The notes below the pieces were generated by a model. It did not search any database. It saw only the letters and a program-made list of their open reading frames with translations, and was not told the origin of the DNA. A program made the translations under genes and the position numbers. Of a stretch of 64,000 nt of DNA, positions 1-8,042 are shown one piece after another. This stretch comes from Serinicoccus kebangsaanensis (lineage in GTDB: Bacteria > Actinomycetota > Actinomycetes > Actinomycetales > Dermatophilaceae). The number at the start of each line of letters is the position of its first letter. Within the stretch, counting starts at the first letter, position 1. Where the stretch lies: positions 79,015 to 143,014 of the forward strand of contig NZ_VSLG01000009.1 of NCBI RefSeq assembly GCF_008919445.1. The letters are read 5' to 3'.

Positions 1-361
1 TTACCTGCTCACGTGCCCGGCTGGGCAGCACCTGGTCGAGCTTGGCCAGCGTGCGCACGGCCGCCTCGCTCACGCCGGCGACCGTGCCCCCTGCGGCCAG
101 CCGCAGGCATACCGCCACCGCGACCGCCTCGTCCTCGTCCAGCAGCAGCGGAGGCAGCGACCCGCCGGAGCCGAGCTGGTAGCCCCCACCCACCCCGCTG
201 CTGGCCCGCACCGGGTAGCCGAGCTCACGCAGCCGCTCGATGTCCCGCCGGATGCTGCGGGTGGTCACCCCGAGCCGGTCCGCCAGCTCCTGCGAGCTCC
301 ACAGGGCGCGCGTCTGGAAGAGGCCGAGCAGGCGCAGCACCCGGGTCGTGGGATCGGTCAT
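1..361 (-). CDS. WYL/YafY-type HTH transcriptional regulator, 5' part only
   Basis: The reverse strand from the ATG at 361 reads through to the window edge without a stop, giving about 120 residues of a longer protein. The start (MTDPTTRVLRLLGLFQTR) is followed by a DeoR/HTH_11 winged helix (SSQELADRLGVTTRSIRRDI) and the wing GYPVRASSGVGGGYQLG, which is typical of YafY-type regulators. Such proteins normally continue into a WYL ligand-binding domain; that part lies outside the window, so the WYL assignment is inferred. It is divergent from, and directly abuts, the DinB-like remnant, a common regulator/target arrangement. A CAGAGT hexamer six bases before the ATG may be a -10 for a leaderless message. 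Confidence 0.8.
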   Translation of the reverse strand, partial: MTDPTTRVLRLLGLFQTRALWSSQELADRLGVTTRSIRRDIERLRELGYPVRASSGVGGGYQLGSGGSLPPLLLDEDEAVAVAVCLRLAAGGTVAGVSEAAVRTLAKLDQVLPSRAREQV

Positions 362-390
362 GCGCTCACTCTGGCACGGGTCGAGGACAT

Positions 391-870
391 GAGGAGTACC
401 TCTGGGAGCCGGTGCCCGGCACCTGGAACGCGCGGCGACGTGGGGACACGCCGCCGCCGTCGGTGACGGCGCGCGCCGGCGGTGGGGAGTGGCAGCTGGA
501 CTGGGCCCACCCCGAGCCCGAGCCCGCACCGGTGACCTCGATCGCCTGGCGGCTCGGGCACGTCATCGTCGGGGTCCTCGGTGCCAGGGCGCACAGCCAC
601 TTCGGCGGACCCGAGGCGGACATCCTCCAGTGGGACTACGCCGGGACCGCCCAGCAGGCGCTGGACCAGCTCGACGCGGCGTATGCCGCCTGGTCGGACG
701 GGGTGCGCGCGCTCGACGACGAGGGGCTGCGCCGGGCGGTGGGGCCGGCGGAGGGCCCGTGGGCGGAGTCCCCGATGCTCACCCTGGTCCTGCACATCAA
801 CCGGGAGGCCATCCACCACCTGGCCGAGGTCGCCCTGCTGCGGGACCTGTGGGCCAACGGTCTGCGGTGA
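391..870 (+). pseudogene. DinB-like protein lacking its N-terminus
   Basis: The reading frame from EEYLWEPVPGTWN to the stop at 870 encodes about 159 residues of a DinB/DUF664-type four-helix protein, including TSIAWRLGHVIVGVLG and the histidine-bearing segment LHINREAIHHLAEVALLRD. DinB-like proteins usually have about 25-30 more residues before EEYLWEP, with a start codon and the first helix. Here the in-frame sequence upstream runs straight into the divergent regulator's start codon at 361 and contains no ATG or GTG; the first in-frame GTG is internal, at 412. The gene is therefore probably truncated at its 5' end, or less likely translated from GTG 412 as a shortened protein. The family uses a His-triad metal site; substrate unknown. 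Confidence 0.6.
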
Positions 871-920
871 CGGCACGCCGGGACCGGCACGCTGCCGTCG
901 CCGCACGCCCCGCGTGAGGC

Positions 921-2963
921 TCAGCCGTCGACGCCCGGGGTCCAGGTCGCGGCGGTCTCCTCGAGCAGCATCTGCGAGTTCAGCCACGCCTCGGGTATGC
1001 CCATGCCCTCCACCAGCTCCAGCGCGTGCGGCGCCAGCTCGGTGCAGAGGTTGTTGATCTGGGTCACCACGGCCTTCGCGCGCCCGGCGGACATGCGGTT
1101 GTGCGCCTGGAACCAGCCGGAGTCCGCGTCGATCGAGGTCAGCGCATGCAGCGTGCACAGCTGCTCCAGCAGGCCCCGCACCTCCTCGTCCTCGCACGCC
1201 TCGATGCCGGCCACGAAGGCCTCCAGCACGATGCGGTCCATGTGCGTGCGGGCGGCCAGCAGCACGTGGTCCTGGGCCGAGTTGAAGGCCTCGAAGGAGT
1301 CCTGGTCGTCGGCCCGGCGGCGCAGGCGGGTGGCCAGCGTCTCCAGCACGTGCCGCTCCCGGTCGGCGAACATCGCGAGGTGCCAGCCGCGGTCCAGCAG
1401 CGTCTCGTCCTCGCCCTTGCGGGCGGCGGCGGAGCGCAACCGCTCGACGAGCGGGCGGGCCGCCGTGGCCTCGACGAACTGCCCGCCGAAGGCCCGCGCG
1501 GCGAACTGCACCATGCCGCGCATGTCCAGGTCGCCCCACATCTCCTTGTAGCCGCTCAGCAGGCCCTTGGCGACCAGTTGCAGCAGCACCGTGTTGTCAC
1601 CCTCGAAGGTGGCGAAGACGTCCGCGTCGCCCCGCAGCACGGTGAGGCCGTTCTCGGCCATGTAGCCCGCGCCGCCGCACGCCTCGCGGCACATTTGGAC
1701 GGTGTCGTTGCCGAACCTGGTCATCACCGCCTTCAGCCCGGCGGCCCGGGTCTCCAGCTCGCGCTGCGCCTCCTGGTCCTTGGTCGGCATCTCGTGCAGC
1801 TCCTGCAGCCGCTCGACCAGCTCGTTGACGGCGAACCGGTGCGCGTAGGCGGTGGCGATGGCCGGGATCAGCTTGCGCTGGTGCGCGAGGTAGTCGAGCA
1901 GCACCACGTCCCCGTCGTGCCCCGGGGCGCTGAACTGCCGCCGGCGCAGGGCATACCGGGTCGCGATCGAGAGCGCTTTCCGCGAGGCGGTCGCGGCACC
2001 CGCGGCCACGCAGATCCGACCCCGCACCAGCGTCCCCAGCATGGTGAAGAAGCGCTTGTTGTCGCTGTCGATGTCGGAGACGTAGCGACCCTCGTCGTCG
2101 ATGCCGCCGTAGCGGTCGAGCAGGTGGCTGCGCGGGACCCGCACCTGGTCGAAGGTGATGGTGCCGTTGTCGACGCCGGCCAGGCCACCCTTGGCGCCGT
2201 TGTCACCCAGCGTCACACCCGGCAGCGGTGTCCCGTCCGCGTCCCGGAGGGGCACGAGCACGACGTGCACGCCGTGCGACTCGTCGCCGACGACCAGCTG
2301 GCCGTAGACCGCGGCGACGTGCGCGTCCTGCGCCGCAGCGCCGATGTAGGTCTTGGTGGCGGACGGGGTGGGGGAGTGCACGACGATCTCGTCGGTCTCC
2401 GCGTCATAGGTATGCGTGGTCTCCAGCGACGCCACGTCCGACCCGTGACCGAACTCGGTCATGGCGTAGCAGCCGACCTGCTCCAGCGCGAGGTTCGGGG
2501 TGAGGAAGGTCTCGTGGTGCCACGCGTTGCCGAGGGCGGTCACGGCACCGCCGTAGAGCCCGAAGTGGACCCCGGACTTCACCGTGAGCGACAGGTCGCC
2601 GTGGGCCGTCATCTCGAAGTCGACGCAGGACCGGCCCACGTCGTCCAGGCCGCCGACGGTCTTCGGGAAGCCGCTGCCGGCCATGCCGTACCGCACCAGG
2701 CTGCGCATGGCCTCGTTGGTCCACTCGCGGGCCTGCGCCATGGTGAGCGAGGCGTCGCGGACCATCACCTCCGTGGGGACGGTGGCGCGGGCGAGATCGC
2801 GCACCGGGCCGTAGCTGCCGCCCGTGGCGTCCCGCAGCCGGTCGCCGAGATCGCTGAGCTGCTCGGTCGAGTGCGGCGCGCTGGCCTCCTGCGCGGCCGC
2901 CGCCGGCATGGTCACGTCGGTCGACGGCTCGGGCACGTGGGTCTGCTGGGTGGACGTCGTCAT
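921..2963 (-). CDS. Acyl-CoA dehydrogenase/oxidase family protein
   Basis: 680 residues, a flavoenzyme predicted to make the alpha,beta double bond of fatty acyl-CoA. The middle domain carries the acyl-CoA dehydrogenase signature CYAMTEFGHGSDV; the C-terminal half carries CREACGGAGYMAENGL and FATFEGDNTVLLQLVAKGLL, the latter typical of acyl-CoA oxidase-like (ACOX) members, and the length also fits that branch better than a ~390-residue dehydrogenase. The open frame extends far upstream, but the real start is ATG 2961-2963, which overlaps the TetR stop (ATGA), so the two genes are translationally coupled. The facing thiolase, reductase and dehydratase suggest a fatty-acid cycle. Whether electrons go to ETF or O2 cannot be told from sequence. 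Confidence 0.88.
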   Translation of the reverse strand: MTTSTQQTHVPEPSTDVTMPAAAAQEASAPHSTEQLSDLGDRLRDATGGSYGPVRDLARATVPTEVMVRDASLTMAQAREWTNEAMRSLVRYGMAGSGFPKTVGGLDDVGRSCVDFEMTAHGDLSLTVKSGVHFGLYGGAVTALGNAWHHETFLTPNLALEQVGCYAMTEFGHGSDVASLETTHTYDAETDEIVVHSPTPSATKTYIGAAAQDAHVAAVYGQLVVGDESHGVHVVLVPLRDADGTPLPGVTLGDNGAKGGLAGVDNGTITFDQVRVPRSHLLDRYGGIDDEGRYVSDIDSDNKRFFTMLGTLVRGRICVAAGAATASRKALSIATRYALRRRQFSAPGHDGDVVLLDYLAHQRKLIPAIATAYAHRFAVNELVERLQELHEMPTKDQEAQRELETRAAGLKAVMTRFGNDTVQMCREACGGAGYMAENGLTVLRGDADVFATFEGDNTVLLQLVAKGLLSGYKEMWGDLDMRGMVQFAARAFGGQFVEATAARPLVERLRSAAARKGEDETLLDRGWHLAMFADRERHVLETLATRLRRRADDQDSFEAFNSAQDHVLLAARTHMDRIVLEAFVAGIEACEDEEVRGLLEQLCTLHALTSIDADSGWFQAHNRMSAGRAKAVVTQINNLCTELAPHALELVEGMGIPEAWLNSQMLLEETAATWTPGVDG

Positions 2964-3628
2964 GAGGGGCTCTCTCCTGCGAGTGCGGGTCGGATCAGCT
3001 CGATCACGGCGTGCGTGGCGTCGTCGACGCTGACGCTCGTCGGGCTGGTGAGGAAGTGGTCGGCGGTGGCCCGGACCAGGCCGACGATGCCGTGTCCCCA
3101 GGCCGGGGCCAGCAGGGCCGCCTCGTCGGACCGGCCGGTCTCGGTGAGGTGGTCGTGGATCGCGCCGGTGAGCTGCTCGCTGACGCGGTCGGTGATCCGG
3201 TGCACCGGGTCGTCGGGGTCGCCCTCCGTCGTCTCCAACGGCCGGGTCATCACGAAGCGGTAGATCTCGGGGTCGCGCTCCACGAGCGAGAGGTAGGAGT
3301 GCACCATCGCGCCGATCCTGGTGAGGACGTCCGGGCCGTGCTGCGAGGCGGCGCCGAGGTCTCCCAGCACCGTCTCGTCGACGGCCTCGACCACCGCGCC
3401 GTAGAGGCCGGCCTTGTCGCCCAGGTGGCGGTAGAGCACCGTCTTGCTGGTGCCGGCCTGCGCGGCGATCTCGTCCATCCCGACGCCGGCACCGTGCCGG
3501 CGGATCGCCTTGAGGGCGGCCTCCACCAGCTGCCGACGACGCTTGGTCCGGTGCGCCTCCCAGCGGGCGTCGCGCCCGTCCCGGAGGCCGGCGCGAGGAC
3601 CCCGACGAGGCTCGGTCTTGATCGTCAT
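2960..3628 (-). CDS. TetR-family regulator of the fatty-acid cluster
   Basis: 222 residues. The N-terminal TetR helix-turn-helix is clear (VEAALKAIRRHGAGVGMDEI, then AAQAGTSKTVLYRHLGDKAG at about residues 60-80). The C-terminal half is a variable ligand-binding domain. I chose ATG 3626-3628 over the GTG nine bases upstream because a -10-like TACTGT (3636-3641 on the reverse strand) overlaps that GTG and sits 7 nt before the ATG, so the transcript would begin at the ATG. The gene overlaps the acyl-CoA dehydrogenase by 4 bp and is divergent from the thiolase operon. It most likely represses both through the 83-bp intergenic region; the ligand is presumably an acyl-CoA, by analogy with other fatty-acid TetR regulators. 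Confidence 0.85.
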   Translation of the reverse strand: MTIKTEPRRGPRAGLRDGRDARWEAHRTKRRRQLVEAALKAIRRHGAGVGMDEIAAQAGTSKTVLYRHLGDKAGLYGAVVEAVDETVLGDLGAASQHGPDVLTRIGAMVHSYLSLVERDPEIYRFVMTRPLETTEGDPDDPVHRITDRVSEQLTGAIHDHLTETGRSDEAALLAPAWGHGIVGLVRATADHFLTSPTSVSVDDATHAVIELIRPALAGESPS

Positions 3629-3654
3629 GCCCTCCACAGTACCGCGTACGTCGT

Positions 3655-3693
3655 GTATCGGCTACAGTCGGTATCGGATAGTTCGCGATCGCG
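3655..3693. promoter_or_regulatory. Candidate TetR operator between divergent fatty-acid genes
   Basis: The intergenic region contains two direct GTATCGG copies 16 bp apart (3655-3661 and 3671-3677) and a perfect palindrome CGCGATCGCG (3684-3693). Either could be the binding site of the adjacent TetR protein. The thiolase Shine-Dalgarno AGGAG follows at about 3699-3703. The operator role is inference from position. Confidence 0.4.
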
Positions 3694-3711
3694 CTCACAG
3701 GAGACCTCCCG

Positions 3712-4998
3712 ATGCCAGACCAGCTCACCGATGCCGTCATCCTCGGCGGCAACCGCATCCCGTTCGGCAAGGCCGGTGGTGCCTATGCCCATGCCTCCAA
3801 CCAGGCGATGCTCACCGCGACCCTGGACGGGCTCGTGGCCAGGTTCGGCCTGGCCGGTGAGCGCGTGGGGGAGGTCGCCGCCGGCGCGGTGCTCAAGCAC
3901 GCCCGGGACTTCAACCTGACGAGGGAGGCCGTGCTCGGGTCGGCCCTGTCGGCCAGCACCCCGGCCTACGACCTGCAGCAGGCCTGCGGGACCGGCCTGG
4001 AGACCGTGATCCAGGTCGCCAACAAGATCCGGCTCGGCCAGATCGACTCGGGCGTCGCCGGCGGGGTGGACTCCGCGAGCGACGCGCCGATCGCGGTCGG
4101 TGAGGGCCTGCGCAAGGCGCTGCTCGGCGCGAGCCGCGCCCGCACCCCGATGGCCCGCGCCAAGGCGTTGGCGGCCATCCGGCCCGGTGACCTCGCGCCC
4201 GAGACGCCGCGCAACGCCGAGCCGCGCACCGGCCTGTCCATGGGGGAGCACCAGGCCGTGACCGCGCGGGAGTGGGGCATCAGCCGCGAGGCCCAGGACG
4301 AGCTCGCCGCCGCCAGCCACCACAACCTGGCCCGGGCGTGGGACGAGGGCTTCTTCGACGACCTGGCCACCGGCTTCCTGCGGTTGTCGCGCGACGAGGG
4401 CCTGCGCCCCGACACCTCGGTCGAGAAGCTGGCCTCGCTGTCGCCCGTCTTCGGCAAGGGCGAGGGGGCGACCATGACCGCCGGCAACTCCACTCCGCTG
4501 TCCGACGGGGCGGCCCTGGTCCTGCTCGGCACCCCCGAGTGGGCGGCGGAGCACCGGCTCCCCGCCCTGGCGCGCATCGTGGACGCCGAGGTCGCCGCCG
4601 TCGACTACGTCTCCGGAGGGGAGGGCCTGCTCATGGCGCCGGCATATGCCGTGCCCCGGCTGCTCGCCCGTCAGGGGCTCACCCTGGCGGACTTCGACCG
4701 CTTCGAGATCCACGAGGCGTTCGCCTCGACGGTGCTGGCCACGATGGCTGCCTGGGAGTCGGAGGAGTTCTGTCGCGACCGGCTGGGCCTGGACGCGCCG
4801 CTCGGGTCGGTCGACCGGAGCAAGCTGAACGTCAACGGCTCCTCGCTGGCGGCCGGTCACCCGTTCGCCGCCACCGGTGGGCGCATCGTCGCCTCGCTGG
4901 CCAAGATGCTGCACGAGATCGGCCCGGGCTCACGCGGTCTGGTCTCGATCTGCGCAGCCGGTGGTCAGGGCGTGGTGGCGGTCGTGGAAGGGTGCTGA
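3712..4998 (+). CDS. Acetyl-CoA C-acetyltransferase (thiolase)
   Basis: 428 residues, thiolase II/FadI-like. It should cleave 3-ketoacyl-CoA with CoA, or run in reverse. The active-site cysteine lies in LQQACGTGLET near residue 90, the general-base histidines in EIHEAFA and GHPFAATGGR, and the second cysteine in SICAAGGQG, so all catalytic elements are present. The ATG has an AGGAG site 8 nt upstream. It is the first gene of a rightward operon with the reductase (one base after the stop) and the MaoC dehydratase. The set resembles Mycobacterium tuberculosis fadA2-fabG4-htdX, which supports a joint role in fatty acyl-CoA metabolism. Confidence 0.93.
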   Translation: MPDQLTDAVILGGNRIPFGKAGGAYAHASNQAMLTATLDGLVARFGLAGERVGEVAAGAVLKHARDFNLTREAVLGSALSASTPAYDLQQACGTGLETVIQVANKIRLGQIDSGVAGGVDSASDAPIAVGEGLRKALLGASRARTPMARAKALAAIRPGDLAPETPRNAEPRTGLSMGEHQAVTAREWGISREAQDELAAASHHNLARAWDEGFFDDLATGFLRLSRDEGLRPDTSVEKLASLSPVFGKGEGATMTAGNSTPLSDGAALVLLGTPEWAAEHRLPALARIVDAEVAAVDYVSGGEGLLMAPAYAVPRLLARQGLTLADFDRFEIHEAFASTVLATMAAWESEEFCRDRLGLDAPLGSVDRSKLNVNGSSLAAGHPFAATGGRIVASLAKMLHEIGPGSRGLVSICAAGGQGVVAVVEGC

Positions 4999-4999
4999 C

Positions 5000-6412
5000 A
5001 TGGCAGACCTGATGCAGATGCTGACCACGAACCCCCTCGCCAGGCAGCTCGGTGTCCCTCAGCCCACCCGCCTGCGGCGCGGACGGGAGCTGCCCTCGGC
5101 GCCCGTCGCCCTCGGCTCCGCCGGCGGGGGCCGGATCGCCGGGCATACCCTCGAGCTGCTCGGTGTCCCCAGCCGGGAGGCGCTGGTCGACACCCCCGAC
5201 ACCCGGGTCACCGAGACCGACGACGACGGGCGCAGCCGGGAGGTCCCCGAGCGCTACCCGAGCGCGATCGGGGCACTGGTCGTCGACGCCACGGCCGCGA
5301 CCTCGATCTCGGACCTGGAGACGGTGCGCGGGCTGCTCCGACCGGCCATGAGAGGGCTCGAGTCGTCCGGCCGCGTGGTGCTGCTGGGGGTCGAGCCCGA
5401 GACCGCCGGGGCGCCCACCGCCGTCGCCACCCAGCAGGCGCTGGAGGGGATCGTCCGCAGCGTGGGCAAGGAGCTGCGCGGCGGGGCCACGGCCAACCTG
5501 GTCCGCGTGGACCTGCTCACCGGCGAGCCCACCTCACCGCAGGAGCTGGCCTCCACCCTGTCCTTCCTGCTCGAGGGCCGCTCGGCATACGTGTCCGGGC
5601 AGGTCCTGCACGTCGGCCACGCCGGCACCACCCCGGAGGAGACGGTCGCACGACCGTTCGAGGGTCGGATCGTCGTCGTCACCGGCGCCGGGCGCGGCAT
5701 CGGGGCCGGCATCGCCCGGACCTTCGCCCGGGACGGCGCCCTCGTGGTCGCCGTCGACGTGCCCGCCGGGGGACAGGGCCTGGCCGAGGTCGCCAACAGC
5801 ATCGGAGGCACCGCGCTGCAGCTGGACATCACCGCGGTCGACGCCGGCCGCCGGATCGCCGGCCACGTGGCCCAGCGCTTCGGTGACGCCGCGCGGATCC
5901 ACGCCATCGTGCACAACGCGGGCATCACGCGGGACAAGCTGCTCGCGAACACGGACGAGGAGCGCTGGGGCAGCGTCCTCGAGGTCAACCTGGCCGCGCA
6001 GATCCGGATGAACGAGGAGCTGCTCACCCCCGATCTCCCCGGCGGGCTCGACGAGGGCGGCCGGATCATCGGGGTCGCCTCCACCTCGGGCATCGCCGGC
6101 AACCGCGGCCAGGCCAACTACGCGGCCTCCAAGGCCGGCGTCATCGGGCTGGTCCGGGCGATGGGGGCCGATCCCCGGCTCACCGGGCGGGGCATCACCG
6201 TCAACGCCGTCGCCCCTGGCTTCATCGAGACCGAGATGACCGGGAAGATGCCGCTGGCGACGCGTGAGGTGGCCCGGCGGATCAACAGCCTCCAGCAGGG
6301 TGGCAGGCCGGTCGACGTCGCGGAGACGATCGGCTACTTCGCGGACCCGGCCAGCTCCGCCGTCACCGGACAGGTGCTGCGGGTCTGCGGCCAGAGCCAG
6401 ATCGGAGCATGA
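5000..6412 (+). CDS. 3-oxoacyl-ACP/CoA reductase, long FabG4-like SDR
   Basis: 470 residues, about twice a normal FabG. The N-terminal ~210 residues form an extra domain comparable to the flavodoxin-like domain of mycobacterial FabG4. The C-terminal half is a short-chain dehydrogenase: cofactor loop VVVTGAGRGIGAGIA near residue 225, HNAGITRDK, catalytic Ser in GVASTSGIAGNRG and Tyr/Lys in ANYAASKAG. It reduces a 3-keto acyl group to 3R-hydroxy using NAD(P)H. The open frame extends into the thiolase, but ATG 5000 one base after the thiolase stop is the natural start. It overlaps the MaoC gene by 4 bp (ATGA). Confidence 0.9.
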   Translation: MADLMQMLTTNPLARQLGVPQPTRLRRGRELPSAPVALGSAGGGRIAGHTLELLGVPSREALVDTPDTRVTETDDDGRSREVPERYPSAIGALVVDATAATSISDLETVRGLLRPAMRGLESSGRVVLLGVEPETAGAPTAVATQQALEGIVRSVGKELRGGATANLVRVDLLTGEPTSPQELASTLSFLLEGRSAYVSGQVLHVGHAGTTPEETVARPFEGRIVVVTGAGRGIGAGIARTFARDGALVVAVDVPAGGQGLAEVANSIGGTALQLDITAVDAGRRIAGHVAQRFGDAARIHAIVHNAGITRDKLLANTDEERWGSVLEVNLAAQIRMNEELLTPDLPGGLDEGGRIIGVASTSGIAGNRGQANYAASKAGVIGLVRAMGADPRLTGRGITVNAVAPGFIETEMTGKMPLATREVARRINSLQQGGRPVDVAETIGYFADPASSAVTGQVLRVCGQSQIGA

Positions 6413-7353
6413 GCGTGTCACCGCGACCGGACACCCCGGATGTCCCGTCCGACGTCGAGGTGGAGCTGCTCACCGAGGCGCCCAGCATCGCCGCGGCCTT
6501 CGCCACCGGCGTGGCCACCGGGCTGCGCCGCCCGGGTGCGCGTGGCGAGCTGCCCGGCCGACGGCTGGTGCTGACCGGCGTCACGCAGGACGTCGCCAGG
6601 CTGGCCGACTTCTGCCGGGTCACCGGCGGGCTGATCGAGGACACGGTGCCCGCCACCTGGCTGCACGTCCTCACCTTCCCGCTCCAGGTGCGGCTGATGG
6701 CCTCCCGCGACTTCCCCTTCCCGATGCTCGGGATGGTGCACGTCGCCAACGAGATGCGGGTGCACCGTCCGGTGCGGGTGGACGAGGAGCTGACGCTCTC
6801 GTCCTGGGCCGAGAACCTCGCGCCCCACCGCAGGGGCAGCACGGTGGACGTCGTCGGCGAGGCCCGGGTGAGGGACGAGGTCGTCTGGGAGGGTCGCAGC
6901 ACCTATCTCGTGCGCGGTGACACCTCGCCGGGGACGTCGGCGGCGACCGAGGACCCCGGGGCCGCCGAGCCGGTTGCCGGGGACCGAGCCGGGGACGACG
7001 CGTCGCCGGCCCGGCAGATCGCGCTGTGGCGGGTGCCCACGGACCAGGGTCGCGCCTACGCCAGGGTGGCGGGGGACGCCAACCCGATCCACCTCTCCGC
7101 CCTGTCCGCCAAGGCCTTCGGCTTCCCCCGGGCGATCGCGCACGGGATGTGGACGCACGCCAAGGTGCTGGCCGCGCTCCAGCGCCGGCTCCCGCAGCGG
7201 TACGAGGTGACCGTGGCTTTCGCGAAGCCGATCCTGCTGCCCTCGGTCATCGTGCTCCGGGGCACCGGGGCACCGGGCCCGGGATCCTTCGCGGTGACCA
7301 ACCGGGACGCCTCCAGGGTGCACCTGTCCATGCAGGTCACGGACCTGGGCTGA
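6409..7353 (+). CDS. MaoC-family (double hotdog) hydratase/dehydratase, HtdX-like
   Basis: 314 residues. The C-terminal hotdog domain has the hydratase-2 motif (YARVAGDANPIHLSALSAKA, then FGFPRAIAHGMW) with the catalytic Asp and His. The N-terminal half is a degenerate hotdog domain joined by a Gly/Ala/Asp-rich linker at about residues 172-205. It probably dehydrates 3R-hydroxyacyl thioesters made by the upstream reductase, or hydrates enoyl-CoA in reverse. It is the last gene of the thiolase operon; start ATG 6409 overlaps the reductase stop. M. tuberculosis HtdX next to FabG4 is the closest described arrangement I know. Confidence 0.87.
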   Translation: MSVSPRPDTPDVPSDVEVELLTEAPSIAAAFATGVATGLRRPGARGELPGRRLVLTGVTQDVARLADFCRVTGGLIEDTVPATWLHVLTFPLQVRLMASRDFPFPMLGMVHVANEMRVHRPVRVDEELTLSSWAENLAPHRRGSTVDVVGEARVRDEVVWEGRSTYLVRGDTSPGTSAATEDPGAAEPVAGDRAGDDASPARQIALWRVPTDQGRAYARVAGDANPIHLSALSAKAFGFPRAIAHGMWTHAKVLAALQRRLPQRYEVTVAFAKPILLPSVIVLRGTGAPGPGSFAVTNRDASRVHLSMQVTDLG

Positions 7354-7380
7354 GCGCGCCCCGGAGGGCTCCTGCTCGTT

Positions 7381-7410
7381 TTGGAATCGTCCGACGGCCT
7401 CGTGTAAAGT
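7381..7410 (+). promoter_or_regulatory. Promoter of the tRNA-Thr/tRNA-Met/rpmG unit
   Basis: TTGGAA (7381-7386) and TAAAGT (7405-7410) are separated by 18 bp and lie about 50 bp before the first tRNA, matching a housekeeping sigma promoter. Confidence 0.65.
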
Positions 7411-7458
7411 TGCATCTCGCTGCCTGCGGGCCACACGGTTGCGCAGGGCCCACAGCCC

Positions 7459-7531
7459 GCCCCTATAGCTCAGTCGGTAGAGCGTTTCCATGGTAAGGAA
7501 AAGGTCAACGGTTCGATTCCGTTTGGGGGCT
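7459..7531 (+). tRNA. tRNA-Thr (anticodon GGT)
   Basis: A full cloverleaf can be drawn: acceptor GCCCCTA pairs with TGGGGGC, the D arm is GCTCAGTCGGTAGAGC, the anticodon stem TTTCC/GGAAA encloses the loop ATGGTAA (anticodon GGT), and the T arm is AACGG-TTCGATT-CCGTT. CCA is not encoded. Confidence 0.95.
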
Positions 7532-7560
7532 CTGGTGAGCCGGTTCGCCGGACGCCGCGA

Positions 7561-7637
7561 GGCGGAGTAGCTCAGCTGGTTAGAGCGCACGACTCATAAT
7601 CGTGAGGTCGCGGGATCGAGCCCCGCCTCCGCTACCA
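7561..7637 (+). tRNA. tRNA-Met (anticodon CAT, elongator type)
   Basis: Cloverleaf with acceptor GGCGGAG/CTCCGCT, D arm GCTCAGCTGGTTAGAGC, anticodon stem CACGA/TCGTG around the loop CTCATAA (CAT), T arm GCGGG-ATCGAGC-CCCGC and an encoded CCA end. The anticodon stem lacks the three G-C pairs of initiator tRNA, so it is the elongator. Confidence 0.93.
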
Positions 7638-7697
7638 CGTACCTCGCAGGTACGGACCGCAGAAGCTAGAGATCCACACCCGAGAGCAGGTTGCACC

Positions 7698-7865
7698 GTG
7701 GCTAAGTCCACCGACGTTCGCCCCAAGATCACCATGGCGTGCACGGAGTGCAAGGAGCGCAACTACATCACCAAGAAGAACCGTCGGAACAACCCCGACC
7801 GGCTCGACATGGCGAAGTTCTGCCCGCGCTGCGGCAAGCACACCGCGCACCGCGAGACCCGCTGA
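7698..7865 (+). CDS. rpmG: Ribosomal protein bL33
   Basis: 55 residues, a 50S subunit protein. The start is GTG 7698 ([20 protein letters not shown]). Two CxxC pairs, ACTEC and FCPRC, make it the zinc-binding (C+) form, so it needs zinc. It follows two tRNAs in an arrangement that matches rpmG-hadAB-trpT-secE-nusG in other actinobacteria. The strong stem-loop just downstream ends the unit. Confidence 0.95.
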   Translation: MAKSTDVRPKITMACTECKERNYITKKNRRNNPDRLDMAKFCPRCGKHTAHRETR

Positions 7866-7888
7866 CGCACCGCCGCCAGCCACGACCA

Positions 7889-7914
7889 GGCCGTCACCCC
7901 CAGGGGTGGCGGCC
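7889..7914 (+). terminator. Terminator after rpmG
   Basis: GGCCGTCACCCC pairs over 12 bp with GGGGTGGCGGCC (one G-U) around a 2-nt gap. It is followed by TTCGTC rather than a T-run, as is common at high GC. Confidence 0.7.
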
Positions 7915-7950
7915 TTCGTCATCCCCGCCCCAACGGGAGTGACCACGGGA

Positions 7951-7994
7951 TAGCACAACCCTCATCGGCATACTTCCCGATGAAGCTTGTGCTA
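7951..7994. repeat. 44-bp two-arm palindrome upstream of the MaoC-murB operon
   Basis: TAGCACAA (7951-7958) pairs with TTGTGCTA (7987-7994), and inside it TCATCGG (7962-7968) pairs with CCGATGA (7977-7983). The two stems are separated by 3-nt symmetrical internal loops and an 8-nt apex. It lies between the rpmG terminator and the -10 of the next operon and is unusually AT-rich for this genome. It could be an operator for a dimeric regulator or a second terminator. Confidence 0.7.
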
Positions 7995-8042
7995 ACCCGA
8001 CGTTGGTCCGGGATGGGGGCGCGGATCGCTAGGGTGAGCGGT

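Noticed and set aside
13..390. N-terminal extension of the DinB-like frame
   Set aside because: It is antisense to the regulator gene and reads as Pro/Arg/Ala low-complexity sequence with no similarity to DinB.
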